Shown one piece after another: positions 1 through 8,631 of a stretch of DNA of 64,000 nucleotides. Position numbers and translations under genes: made by a program. Source of the stretch: Paenibacillus senegalensis JC66 (GTDB lineage Bacteria > Bacillota > Bacilli > Paenibacillales > NBRC-103111); the NCBI RefSeq assembly GCF_000285515.1, contig NZ_HE610962.1, forward strand, positions 264,860 through 328,859. Reading direction: 5' to 3'. Position 1 is the first letter of the stretch. The number at the start of each line of letters is the position of its first letter. Under the pieces are notes generated by a model that saw nothing but the letters and a program-made list of their open reading frames with translations, was not told the DNA's origin and did no database searches.

Positions 1-73
1 CTAACATTCTAGTTTCTGTTATCTAGATGGATCTCTTAGGAAAAGTAATCACGCGAGGTCTGCTACGAGTCCA

Positions 74-251
74 TTTGTACGATTTTTCATATAACTAAAA
101 GCATTTCAGGTGCATTTTGGGGGAATTTATACGATTCTTCATACAAATTCCATATTCCCTCATAACCCTAGCGTCATTTTGTATGACTTTTCGTACAAAT
201 TCTCGCATTCCGCTTTCTTTCAAAGTTCGTTTGTATGATTTATCGTATAAA
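74..251. repeat. 52-bp-period palindrome array, copy 1 (four units)
   Basis: Four 22-bp imperfect palindromes start at 74, 126, 178 and 230, so each step is exactly 52 bp. The family consensus is TTTGTACGA, four centre bases, TCGTACAAA. This array is the most diverged: arms read TTTATACGA or TTTGTATGA, and right arms read TCATACAAA or TCGTATAAA. The 30-bp stretches between them are AT-rich and unlike each other. The same 22+30 layout occurs at 29851-30132 and 56575-56752. The period is not a multiple of three, so this is not coding. It lies downstream of the kinase gene that ends at 280. Function is unknown. Confidence 0.85.
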
Positions 252-279
252 TTTAAGTGCGCAGCACTTTTTCACGCTC

Positions 280-1065
280 CTAGTACGGCTTAAACCGGCT
301 GACGATGCTGGAAGCCAGCTTAGCACCCTGCTGCATGCAGCCTTGCACCGGCAGTCCCGAGAACACACCATGCATAAAGCCCGCGCAATAGGAATCGCCG
401 GCACCTACCGTATTCACGACTTCCGCAGGAACGATGCCTTCCTTGTAAAACGTTTTGCCGTCATAAGCAAGACTTCCCTGTTCGCCAAGCGTTGCCACCA
501 CAATTCGGGGACCTTGCTGCCAAGTCCATTTGATATAGTCTTTTATGAAAGCATCCTCATGCTTATAGGATAAAAAAGCATAATCGACATGCGGCAGCGT
601 GACCGCCGCGTCGCTATCTGTCCGGGTAGAGTAATCATATACCGTTGTAAGTCCCGCTTCCTTAAACTCTGCAACATAATGGCTAACTCGGCCGGAAAAA
701 TGAGTATGCACACAATCATGCTGCTTAATGAAGCGAATATCGTCCTCGCTTAGAGTGAAATCCGCCATCACACCCTCCACTTTTTCCAGATGGACCCTGT
801 CGTTGTCGTTCAAGGTCATCGTGAAGGTGGCAGTCCTCCCCTTCTCTATGTGCATATGGCTGGCGTCTACACCTTCCTGTTGCAGCAGATCGATCATCTG
901 TTGGCCGTACGGGTCGTCGCCCACCACGCTGATCATGGAGGTCGGGAGGCCCATTCGGCTCAGATGAATGACAAAATCTACGCTGTTGCCAGCGGGGTAA
1001 GACTTGCCCAGATTGTCATAGATATCAATGACGGACAGGCCGACTCCGACAATACGCATTCCCAA
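280..1065 (-). CDS. frlD: PfkB-family sugar kinase, fructoselysine 6-kinase (FrlD) type
   Basis: A 261-residue ribokinase-fold kinase, the usual FrlD length and shorter than ribokinase (about 300). The N-terminal substrate half includes the glycine-rich AGNSVDF segment (about residues 26-32). The C-terminal PfkB signature reads NTVGAGDSYCAGF (about 220-232), with the catalytic base Asp in GAGD. FrlD kinases phosphorylate fructosyl-amino acids (Amadori products) at O6, in the cytoplasm. FrlD identity rests on overall resemblance plus an FrlB-type deglycase, a GntR regulator and an ABC importer in the same locus. It lies last in the minus-strand cluster, 293 bp after hyuB, a gap filled with degenerate repeats, so co-transcription with hyuAB is not certain. 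Another PfkB sugar substrate is possible. Confidence 0.8.
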   Translation of the reverse strand: MGMRIVGVGLSVIDIYDNLGKSYPAGNSVDFVIHLSRMGLPTSMISVVGDDPYGQQMIDLLQQEGVDASHMHIEKGRTATFTMTLNDNDRVHLEKVEGVMADFTLSEDDIRFIKQHDCVHTHFSGRVSHYVAEFKEAGLTTVYDYSTRTDSDAAVTLPHVDYAFLSYKHEDAFIKDYIKWTWQQGPRIVVATLGEQGSLAYDGKTFYKEGIVPAEVVNTVGAGDSYCAGFMHGVFSGLPVQGCMQQGAKLASSIVSRFKPY

Positions 1066-1074
1066 ATCCCCTCC

Positions 1075-1350
1075 CCTTCTGCTAGTACGTTTTTGCTGTC
1101 CCCTCTTGCTATTCCGCTCCTGCTAGTTCACTCTTGCTAGTCCACGCTCCCACCAACATCTTCTTGGCCTCACTGGCTAGGTCAACTCTTGCTAATCGTT
1201 CTTGCTTGCCTATCTCTAGTCCACTTTTGCCAGTCCAATTTTCCCAGTCCACTCCTGCTAGTCCACGGCCCAACGGCATCTTCTTGCGCAGCATCGGGCT
1301 TGCTCTACCTCTGCCTGCATCTCCTTGAGCCGCATCGGGCTTGCTCTACC
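1075..1350. repeat. Degenerate short repeats between hyuB and the kinase gene
   Basis: This gene-free stretch repeats variants of CTTGCTAGTCCAC (for example near 1120-1142, 1133-1147 and 1253-1266). It then repeats a GCATCGGGCTTGCTCTACCTCT block twice, about 40 bp apart (near 1292-1313 and 1332-1353). All six frames across it give low-complexity peptides, so I call no gene. No terminator hairpin with a T-run was seen. Confidence 0.6.
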
Positions 1351-1358
1351 TCTAACGT

Positions 1359-3107
1359 CTATTGCCGCATTGGACTCCGCAGCTGCTGACGCAGAGCGTG
1401 CGTTTCTTCAGGCATGACGGCCAAGGTGTCCGGCTGCAGCACAACGCCATAAGCGGAACGCGCTTCCTCGACCGGCAGAAAACCGTCGCTTACGTCCTGG
1501 CGCACCAGCTCGGGGTCCCGTTCCAGCGGATCGCCGTAACCGCCGCCGCCCGGCGTTTTCAGAATCACGGTGTCTCCGCGATTCATCGTCAGGGTCACCT
1601 TCGGCGGCAGCGCAATCTCCTCGCCCGAAGCGTGAATGTGCGTGCATACCGAAGCGGCTCCTTCCTTGCCGCCGAGCAAGCCCCACGGCCGGATGCGCTG
1701 CCGTTCGGAGGTAATCGTCACCACGATCTCGTCCGCTTCCGCGACCACCTCGCGGACGATGCCGGTGCCGCCTCTGTTCTTGCCGTAACCGCCGCCATTA
1801 TTCACAAAGGAATACTGCTTCACCAGCAGCGGATACGACTGCTCGATGACTTCCGTCGGGGTATTGCGCGTATTGGTCATATTCGTGTGAACGCCATTCA
1901 TGCCGTCCAATCCGGCAGTTGCGCCCTGGCCGCCGCCGCAAGTCTCGATATACGAAAAGTACTGGTTCGTTTCCGAATTGAAGCCGCCGAAGTTGATGCC
2001 GTTCATCGAGCCGGAGCTGGCTGCCGGCGCGGCCTCGGGCAGCACCTTCGCCAGCGCTCCCAGGATCGCATCAGTAATGCGCTGCGACGTGTTGCCGTTG
2101 GCGTTCGATACCGCCGCAGGGAACTTTGCGTTCACGACCGTCCCTTTCCCGGCATGGACATGCACTAGCCGGTACGCTCCGTCATTCGGCGGCACCTCCG
2201 GGTCCAGCATCGCTTTGACCGCATAATACGCGCAGGCGCTCGTTACCCCGATGGTGGAATTAACCGGGCCTTTCACCTGTGGCGACGTCCCCTCAAAATA
2301 CACATGGATCTGATCATCCTCTACTTTCACCTGCACCGCTATCTTGATCAGATCATGCGAGATGCCGTCGCCTTCCAGGTAATCCTCGAACGTATAGGTG
2401 CCGTCCGGCACACGGCGAATCGCAGCGCGCATACGTCTCTCGGAGTAGTTCATCAGTTCATTCATGCACATCTCCGTAAACTCGGGCGTCAGCCTTTCGA
2501 ACAGCTCCTGCAGCCGGGTTTCGCCGATTTTGTTGGCAGCCAGCTGCGCGTAGAGGTCGCCAAGCATTTCTTTGCCGGTTCGCGAATTAGTGACGAGCAG
2601 CCGCAGCATTTCCTCGTCCATCACTCCGCCTTTGCGTATGCGGACACCGGGCAGCCGCAGTCCTTCCTGGAAAATTTCCGTCGTATTGACCGAACAGCTT
2701 CCGGGAGACATGCCTCCCACATCAATGTGGTGGGCGATACTGCCGGCCAACGCGACCAGCTTCCCCTCATAGAACACGGGCGAGATCATGAATATATCCG
2801 GCAAGTGAGAGCCGCTGATGAAAGGATCATTGATCAGAATCGCGTCGCCTTCCTGCAGGTCTTCCGGCTTGTATAGTTTAAGCACCTCTTCGACAACCGA
2901 AGGCATGAGCCCAAGATGCAGAGGGATGTGCTCCGCTTGGGCGACCAGCTTTCCTTCCTTCGTATAGATAGCGGTAGAGCAGTCCATGCGATCTTTTATA
3001 TTCGTAGAAAGAGCCGTTTTGATCAAGGCAACGCCCATCTCTTCCGCAATTGTATGAAAGGCATTCTTCATCACTTCAATCGTAATGGCGTCGACTTTCG
3101 CACTCAT
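1359..3107 (-). CDS. hyuB: Hydantoinase B / 5-oxoprolinase-type beta subunit (HyuB)
   Basis: A 582-residue protein of the hydantoinase B/oxoprolinase family at full family length. Visible family features are the early segment DAITIEVMKNAFHTIAEEMG, the metal-site-like AHHIDVGGMSPGS (about residues 124-136), and the C-terminal glycine-rich GGGGYGDPLERDP. Together with HyuA it forms an ATP-dependent enzyme. Known members open cyclic amides (5-oxoproline, N-methylhydantoin, caprolactam) or carboxylate ketones. The start overlaps the hyuA stop by four bases (ATGA), indicating translational coupling. The setting between an Amadori-type importer and an FrlD-type kinase suggests a glycated or lactam substrate. 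The exact substrate cannot be read from sequence. Confidence 0.9.
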   Translation of the reverse strand: MSAKVDAITIEVMKNAFHTIAEEMGVALIKTALSTNIKDRMDCSTAIYTKEGKLVAQAEHIPLHLGLMPSVVEEVLKLYKPEDLQEGDAILINDPFISGSHLPDIFMISPVFYEGKLVALAGSIAHHIDVGGMSPGSCSVNTTEIFQEGLRLPGVRIRKGGVMDEEMLRLLVTNSRTGKEMLGDLYAQLAANKIGETRLQELFERLTPEFTEMCMNELMNYSERRMRAAIRRVPDGTYTFEDYLEGDGISHDLIKIAVQVKVEDDQIHVYFEGTSPQVKGPVNSTIGVTSACAYYAVKAMLDPEVPPNDGAYRLVHVHAGKGTVVNAKFPAAVSNANGNTSQRITDAILGALAKVLPEAAPAASSGSMNGINFGGFNSETNQYFSYIETCGGGQGATAGLDGMNGVHTNMTNTRNTPTEVIEQSYPLLVKQYSFVNNGGGYGKNRGGTGIVREVVAEADEIVVTITSERQRIRPWGLLGGKEGAASVCTHIHASGEEIALPPKVTLTMNRGDTVILKTPGGGGYGDPLERDPELVRQDVSDGFLPVEEARSAYGVVLQPDTLAVMPEETHALRQQLRSPMRQ

Positions 3108-5182
3108 ATGGCGTCCTCTCCAATTCTCGCTTGATTCTTGTTATGGATAATCAGGTTGCCGAACCGGTCCGTCTCCGCGGTCTGGTCCGGGTGAACAACG
3201 ATGGTCGAATCGAGCTGCTCGATAATAGCCGGTCCTGCAATTACACTGCCGGTCGGCAGCGAGGAGCGGTCATAAAGGGCTGTCTCCATAAACTGTCCCT
3301 TGAAAAATACCGGCCGAGAGCCTGTCGGCTGTGCCGCATCCCCATTCCCGGATTTGCGATGCTGCTCGAAGCTGACCTTCGGTATGTTCCCGATTGCTGT
3401 CAGGCGGATATTAACCAGCTCAATCCGCTCGCCGTCGCGGCGGAAACCGTACACTTTGTGATGCTCGGCATGAAAGTGCTCCATTGCCGACTCCAGCAGC
3501 TGCTCGTCCAAAGCCATGCCTGACACAGGGACTTCGATTTCATAGGCCTGGCGCAAATAGCGCATATCGAGCGAAACCTGCAGCTCGATTTCATCCGGCG
3601 CGAAGCCTTCCTGCGTCAAGGTTTGCGTGCCCTCTTCGGCCAGCTGCCCGATGATGCGGTTGCATTCCGCCAGATCGAGCTCGGACACATCCGCAAGAGC
3701 TGTCTGCACGAAATCATGCCGCACGTCGGCCATCAGCATCCCCATGGCGCACGTAATGCCGGGGTTTGGCGGAATGATAATCGTTCGGCAGCCGAGCTCC
3801 TTGCCGATATCGGCCGCATGCATAGGGCCCGCCCCGCCAAAAGCGGCAAGCGTGAAGTTGCGCGGATCGTGCCCCTTCTCGATCGATATGACGCGAATGC
3901 CCCGTATCATATTGGCATTGACAACCTTAAGAATGCCTTCGGCCGCTTCCTCCACAGTCAATCCGAGAGGATCAGCGATTTTCTCTTTCATCATCCGGCG
4001 CGCCAGATCAAGGTTCATCTTCATCTTGCCGTCGAGAATCGAATCCGGGTTGATGCGGCCAAGGATGACATTCGCATCGGTCACCGTCGGCTCCATTCCG
4101 CCCCGGTTGTAGCAGACGGGACCCGGCATCGCGCCTGCGCTTTGCGGCCCGGCCCGCAGAGCGCCGCCCTCATCGATCCAAGCGATGCTGCCGCCGCCTG
4201 AGCCAATCGTATGCATCTCGATCATCGGCAGCTTGATCGGGCTGCCTTCGATCTCGCTCAGCGTCGTATACTGCGGCTGGCCGTTCTCGATCAGCGCCGT
4301 ATCGAGGCTCGTTCCGCCCATGTCGATCGTGATCAGATCCTTATACGGTGTCGTCTCGACGATGAACATTCCGGCCAGGATGCCGCCAGCGGGACCCGAC
4401 AGCACGGTTCTGGCCGGCGTCTCCATCGCGCTCTCCGCCGTGATGATGCCGCCGTTCGACTGCATGATGTACAGCTCCGAGGACACGCCTTTCGCTTTCA
4501 AATCTTCCGCCAATTTGTTCAGGTACCGCTTCATCTTGGGCATCACATAAGCGTTCGCCGCCACGGTACTCGTCCGTTCATATTCTTTGAACTCGGGCAG
4601 CACTTCACTGGACAGCGTGATGTGCGCCTCCGGGTACACACTCTCGATCACCTGGCGGATCAGCTTCTCATGCTTGTCATTCAAATACGAATTGATCAGA
4701 CAAACGGCGATTGACTGCACGCCTTGCTGCTTCAGATCGCGGGCGATGCCTTCAACCTCCGCCGGATCGAGCGCAATTAGCACCTCGCCGTTTGCTTTGA
4801 TCCGCTCATTTACTTCAAGCCGCATATTTCGCGGGACGAGAGGCTTAATTCGCCGGGCTCTAAAATCATAAAGCTTCGGACGGGATTGTCTGCCGATTTC
4901 CAGCACATCGCGAAACCCTTTGGTTGTAATCAGAGCCGTGCTGGCCCCGTTTCTTTCCAAAAGCGTATTGGTCGCCACCGTCGAACCATGTATAAAAAAA
5001 GAAATTTCCCTAACATCAATGCCCGTCTTGCGGGCAATCTCATCCACGCCGTTCATGACCGCTTCTGAAGGATCATGAGGCGTGGAAGGCACCTTGGCCA
5101 CGTGAATTTGTCCGGATTGCTCATGAATAAGTGCGATGTCGGTAAAGGTTCCTCCCGTATCTACTCCAAGCCGATAACTCAT
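3104..5182 (-). CDS. hyuA: Hydantoinase A / 5-oxoprolinase-type ATP-binding subunit (HyuA)
   Basis: A 692-residue HyuA-family subunit. The first phosphate-binding motif of the actin/ASKHA fold, VDTGGTFTDIAL, is at residues 8-19. A second, TIDMGGTSLDTALI, is near 289, and AAFGGAGPMHA is near 445. This subunit binds ATP and activates the amide, and HyuB completes the active site. It starts with ATG preceded by AGAGGTGG. It follows the permease genes after 91 bp containing three copies of a 13-bp repeat. N-methylhydantoinase, 5-oxoprolinase, caprolactamase and acetophenone carboxylase subunits all share this fold. Confidence 0.9.
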   Translation of the reverse strand: MSYRLGVDTGGTFTDIALIHEQSGQIHVAKVPSTPHDPSEAVMNGVDEIARKTGIDVREISFFIHGSTVATNTLLERNGASTALITTKGFRDVLEIGRQSRPKLYDFRARRIKPLVPRNMRLEVNERIKANGEVLIALDPAEVEGIARDLKQQGVQSIAVCLINSYLNDKHEKLIRQVIESVYPEAHITLSSEVLPEFKEYERTSTVAANAYVMPKMKRYLNKLAEDLKAKGVSSELYIMQSNGGIITAESAMETPARTVLSGPAGGILAGMFIVETTPYKDLITIDMGGTSLDTALIENGQPQYTTLSEIEGSPIKLPMIEMHTIGSGGGSIAWIDEGGALRAGPQSAGAMPGPVCYNRGGMEPTVTDANVILGRINPDSILDGKMKMNLDLARRMMKEKIADPLGLTVEEAAEGILKVVNANMIRGIRVISIEKGHDPRNFTLAAFGGAGPMHAADIGKELGCRTIIIPPNPGITCAMGMLMADVRHDFVQTALADVSELDLAECNRIIGQLAEEGTQTLTQEGFAPDEIELQVSLDMRYLRQAYEIEVPVSGMALDEQLLESAMEHFHAEHHKVYGFRRDGERIELVNIRLTAIGNIPKVSFEQHRKSGNGDAAQPTGSRPVFFKGQFMETALYDRSSLPTGSVIAGPAIIEQLDSTIVVHPDQTAETDRFGNLIIHNKNQARIGEDAI

Positions 5183-5227
5183 GCTAATGATCCACCTCTC
5201 TAGCCTGATTCTTGTTCGCGTATTCTT

Positions 5228-5263
5228 GTTTGTCTTTTGAGTTTGTCTTTTGAGTTTGTCTTT
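5228..5263. repeat. Three tandem copies of a 13-bp unit
   Basis: GTTTGTCTTTTGA starts at 5228, 5241 and 5254 (last copy incomplete), in the 91-bp gap between the permease and hyuA genes. No hairpin is evident. Confidence 0.7.
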
Positions 5264-5273
5264 GGTTGGTTGA

Positions 5274-6113
5274 TTAGTCTTTCATCGAGCCGCTGGCCAG
5301 CCCGCTAACGATATATTTTTGCAGGAAGGTAAAAATCAGAATGATCGGAACCGCGGCAATTGCGGCGACCGCCATCAAATAATTCCACTGCGTGCCGAAT
5401 TCCCCTGTGAATTTGGCCAAGCCCATCGTCAACGGTCTGACCGCTTCATTCGTCGTCAGCGTGAGCGCGAAGATGAAATCTCCCCATCCCCACAGAAAGC
5501 TGATCGCGCCGATCGTCACCATTCCGGGAACGACGAGCGGCATCACAATTTTGAAGAATGCATTGAATTTATTGCAGCCATCGATCAACGCCGCTTCTTC
5601 AACGCCGCTAGGGACACCGAGGAAATACGGCCGCAGCACGAGCACGGCAAAAGGCAGCGAGTGCGTCGTGTTGGCGATAATGAGCGCCAAGTAGCTGTTC
5701 ACCAATTCAAACTTGGAAAACATAACGAACAGCGGCATCGCCAGCATAATGTTCGGAAGCATCTGCACAGCAAGCATAAGGATGAGCACAAGCCCTACGC
5801 CCCGGATGGGCAATCGCGCCAAACCGTATGCGGTCGGTGTGGCCAACAGCAGTGTAAGCAGGGCCGTGCCCGAAGCAATGATCACACTGTTGCCGATATA
5901 ATGAAAAATTTCCGTATTGTGTACAAAGTTCGCTGCGTACGCTTCCAGTGTCGGCGATACCGGAATGTAATTGGGCGGGTATGCAAACAGCTCGTTCATC
6001 GGCTTGATCGAAGTGACGAACAGCCAATACAAAGGAAATAAGTAAACAACCGTAGCCGCGCACGCCACAACAAACACCGCGGTGCGTCTAATAGTGGGCA
6101 ACTGCTGCTTCAT
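5274..6113 (-). CDS. CUT1 sugar ABC permease, FrlM/MalG type
   Basis: A 279-residue inner-membrane permease with six predicted helices, starting with a VFVVACAATVVYLFPLYWLF segment. The EAA loop that contacts the ATPase reads EEAALIDGCNKFNAFFKIVMPLVVPG (around 187-212). It matches the MalG/LacG half of a carbohydrate importer and occupies the FrlM position of the Bacillus fructoselysine operon. Its start overlaps the upstream permease stop by four bases. No ATPase gene is nearby, so a shared MsmX-like ATPase elsewhere in the genome is expected. Confidence 0.9.
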   Translation of the reverse strand: MKQQLPTIRRTAVFVVACAATVVYLFPLYWLFVTSIKPMNELFAYPPNYIPVSPTLEAYAANFVHNTEIFHYIGNSVIIASGTALLTLLLATPTAYGLARLPIRGVGLVLILMLAVQMLPNIMLAMPLFVMFSKFELVNSYLALIIANTTHSLPFAVLVLRPYFLGVPSGVEEAALIDGCNKFNAFFKIVMPLVVPGMVTIGAISFLWGWGDFIFALTLTTNEAVRPLTMGLAKFTGEFGTQWNYLMAVAAIAAVPIILIFTFLQKYIVSGLASGSMKD

Positions 6114-7012
6114 TGCTTTTCCTCCTTTCGGCTCGAGAAGAGATAGAAGGAAGAAACTATCATGAGCAGCATGAACATGATCGTAGCGACTGTCGAGCCT
6201 CTGCTGATGTCATAGTCGGCAAAAGCCAGCTTGTAAGCATACAGAGGCATAATCATCGTCGCATTCACAGGACCGCCGCCCGTCATCACATAGATCAGAT
6301 CAAACGCTTTGAACGTATAGATCAGCACCAGCATGAGCACGATGACAATCGTTGGCCGCATTAACGGCAGCGTGATGCTGACGAATTGCCGAAACGGACC
6401 CGCGCCGTCTATTTTGGCCGCCTCGTACAGCTGCTCCGGCAGCGTTTGCAAGCCTGACAGCAGGATCAGCATGCTGAACGGTATGCCGATCCATATATTT
6501 GCAATAATTGTGCTGAGCAGGGCCGTGTCCTGAGTGGAAAGCCAAAAGATCGGACCGTCAATGAGCCCGATCAGGCTCAGCAAATGGTTGAAGACACCGG
6601 AGTCTCCCGAGAAAATCCATTTAAACAACGTCCCCGTAATGACAATGGGCATCAGCCAGCCGAGCAGAATGAGCGAACGCATCAGATCCCTTCCCGGAAA
6701 CTTCCTGTTGAAGAACAAAGCAAGTGAGAATCCGATCACGAACTGGAACACGAGCGATCCTGCCGTAAAGATCAGGGAGTTAATGCCGGAGGACAAAAAC
6801 AACGGATCTGCGAAGACTGCTTTGTAGTTGTCCCAGCCGACGAATGCGGCGCCGCCGCGCAAATTCATCAAAGTCACGTTCTGAAAGCTGATCCAGACGT
6901 TATAAAAGATCGGAAACACAAGGAACAACAAAACAAACAGAAGTCCGGGGAGAACAAACAAGTAATTGGTAATAGCTGCTGAGAAGCGCGGTCTGGTTTT
7001 GATGTTCATCAT
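6110..7012 (-). CDS. CUT1 sugar ABC permease, FrlN/MalF type
   Basis: A 300-residue permease with an N-terminal helix near residues 12-34 (NYLFVLPGLLFVLLFLVFPI) and about six helices in total. The EAA loop reads YEAAKIDGAGPFRQFVSITLPLMRP (around 197-221). It pairs with the following MalG-type permease to form the membrane channel. It starts with two ATG codons after AGAGGGAG, about 175 bp downstream of the binding-protein gene. A hairpin in that gap may reduce expression of the permeases relative to the lipoprotein. Confidence 0.9.
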   Translation of the reverse strand: MMNIKTRPRFSAAITNYLFVLPGLLFVLLFLVFPIFYNVWISFQNVTLMNLRGGAAFVGWDNYKAVFADPLFLSSGINSLIFTAGSLVFQFVIGFSLALFFNRKFPGRDLMRSLILLGWLMPIVITGTLFKWIFSGDSGVFNHLLSLIGLIDGPIFWLSTQDTALLSTIIANIWIGIPFSMLILLSGLQTLPEQLYEAAKIDGAGPFRQFVSITLPLMRPTIVIVLMLVLIYTFKAFDLIYVMTGGGPVNATMIMPLYAYKLAFADYDISRGSTVATIMFMLLMIVSSFYLFSSRKEEKQ

Positions 7013-7146
7013 TTTTCTCCCTCTTTTAAAAAAAGCTTTTAACGAAGCCCTTTCGAAGATGAATAACCCGGTACTAGCGGTAACTTTTCATGCCAATCAG
7101 AAAGCGGGTTTTCCGATATCGAAATCTTCTGCTTTCTGATGTGGTA

Positions 7147-7180
7147 AAAAAATCTGGAGGGGAGTATGCCTAGCCTCCCC
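7147..7180 (-). terminator. Weak stem-loop with T-run after the binding-protein gene
   Basis: On the minus strand a 6-bp stem (GGGGAG, 7175-7180; CTCCCC, 7159-7164) is followed after six bases by a T-run (7147-7152). It sits 9 bp after the lipoprotein stop. This is the usual place for an attenuator that keeps binding protein above permease level. The stem is short. Confidence 0.5.
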
Positions 7181-7188
7181 TTTCGAAA

Positions 7189-8448
7189 TTACGGCAAAAA
7201 TGGTGCAATCTTTGCAGCCGCTTCGGAAGCCGCTTCTTCCGGTGTCGAAACTCCCGTAATGGTCCGCTGTATCATCTCCTGAATAGCTTCTGAAATTTTC
7301 GGATAATCGGGACCGTACGCCCTCGCCTTAGCCCATTCATGCTGGCTGGCGAAAATTTTCATATATTCGTCTTCCTGCCAATATTCCTCTTCGATCAAAT
7401 CTTTCCGGCTCGGAATTCTCGCTCCTCCCACGAGCAGCGGTTCCAAATATTCCTGCTGCTGGGAGAACATGATGATATCCCATGCGATATCCTTATGCTC
7501 AGACGTTGACGCAATCGCCCAGTTGTCCCCGCCGAGGATCGTCGCTTTCTCCTTTCCTTCCGGGAGATGCACGAGACCCCAGTTGAAGTCCGCTTCTTCC
7601 AGCGCGGGCAATTGCCACGGACCGCTGATTACCATCGCCAGCTTGCCCGCCATGAACTGCAGGAAGGTCGCCTGCTGGTCCTGATTCAACACATCCAGCG
7701 ACATAGCCCCGGAATCGATCAGCTCTTTGTAGAGCGCCAAGCTGTCTACCGTTCCCTGACTGCCGATGTCGGTTACATCCGATCCGGACTGCCACAGAAA
7801 AGGGAGATACTGGAACGTCAATTGCTCGCTCTTCGTTGCCGCTATGCCAATTCCGTAAACTTCGCTGCTGCTCAGCGCCTTGGCCGTCTCGAGCAGCTCA
7901 TCCCAGGTAGTTGGCGGCTGCAATTCAGCTGCCTCGAACATATCCGCGTTGTAGAATAATCCTAGGTTGTTGTTGCTTACCGGTACCCCGTAGTTTCTTC
8001 CCTCATACATGGTGGCATTCCAGGGAGCTTCGAAATACATATCCGCTTCCCCCCAGGCCTCAACCTTGTCCGTAATGTCTTCCAGCACGCCGGAGGCGGC
8101 AAAAGCCTGGTGGTCAGGACCGTCGATCATCACGATGTCGGGAAGCTGCCCGGCGGCTGAGCCGATCAACAGCTTGTTCTTGATATCTGCGAACGGCACA
8201 AACGTTCTTTCTATCTTGACGTTAGGGTGTTCTTTTTCATAAGCGTCAATCAGCGTTTGCAGCGATTCAATCATCGCTTCGTTGGGTTGGAAATCCCACC
8301 ACGTAATCGTTACCTGCTCTTCTTCCGGAGCCGCCGATCCTCCGCTGCCAGGCGGTTGGGACTCGCTTGGCGTGCCGTTGTTCGAAGAGCATGCCGCGAC
8401 GAACACCATAAGAAATGTGCACAAATATAGCAAACTGCGTTTAACCAT
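7189..8448 (-). CDS. Sugar ABC transporter substrate-binding lipoprotein (FrlO-like)
   Basis: A 419-residue family-1 extracellular solute-binding protein. The signal peptide is KRSLLYLCTFLMVFVAAC with a lipobox ending at Cys about 20, then a Ser/Gly/Pro linker and a mature domain beginning ITWWDFQPNEAM. I start at 8448 because GGGAGG lies nine bases before this ATG; upstream in-frame codons have no such site and would disrupt the signal peptide. By position it corresponds to FrlO, the Amadori-product receptor, but sequence alone does not give the ligand. The gene has a candidate promoter and cre-like site just upstream. Confidence 0.9.
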   Translation of the reverse strand: MVKRSLLYLCTFLMVFVAACSSNNGTPSESQPPGSGGSAAPEEEQVTITWWDFQPNEAMIESLQTLIDAYEKEHPNVKIERTFVPFADIKNKLLIGSAAGQLPDIVMIDGPDHQAFAASGVLEDITDKVEAWGEADMYFEAPWNATMYEGRNYGVPVSNNNLGLFYNADMFEAAELQPPTTWDELLETAKALSSSEVYGIGIAATKSEQLTFQYLPFLWQSGSDVTDIGSQGTVDSLALYKELIDSGAMSLDVLNQDQQATFLQFMAGKLAMVISGPWQLPALEEADFNWGLVHLPEGKEKATILGGDNWAIASTSEHKDIAWDIIMFSQQQEYLEPLLVGGARIPSRKDLIEEEYWQEDEYMKIFASQHEWAKARAYGPDYPKISEAIQEMIQRTITGVSTPEEAASEAAAKIAPFLP

Positions 8449-8505
8449 ACCTATTGACCTCCCTGTACTGTAAGTGGGTAGATGAGGCTTGACCTCTTGA
8501 AGCAC

Positions 8506-8525
8506 ATTATAGTAGAACGCTTACA
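8506..8525 (-). promoter_or_regulatory. Candidate promoter with overlapping cre-like site for the importer operon
   Basis: On the minus strand a perfect TATAAT (8506-8511) is preceded by TGTAAGCGTTCTAC (8512-8525). That sequence fits most of the CcpA cre pattern TGWAARCGTTWNCA but not its last bases. The -35 region is poor, which would fit activation by the AraC-type regulator encoded upstream. Inference only. Confidence 0.45.
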
Positions 8526-8587
8526 AAGGGAACATGAGCAAACTTAAGTTATACTTATTAACAATCTTAATATTCGTTTATGTGGTG

Positions 8588-8625
8588 AGAAAAAAAACAG
8601 GAAGACGCTTTTAACGACGTCTTCC
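8588..8625 (-). terminator. Rho-independent terminator of the two-component unit
   Basis: On the minus strand, stem GGAAGACG (8618-8625) and CGTCTTCC (8600-8607) with a 10-nt loop, then a T-run (8590-8597). It ends the regulator-kinase transcript just after the kinase stop, so the importer must have its own promoter. Confidence 0.85.
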
Positions 8626-8631
8626 CGAAAT

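Noticed and set aside
1109-1389. Short frames on both strands between hyuB and the kinase gene
   Set aside because: Low-complexity translations of degenerate CTTGCTAGTCCAC repeats.
1362-2168. A 268-codon plus-strand frame opposite hyuB
   Set aside because: It is the antisense shadow of a well-supported gene in GC-rich DNA.
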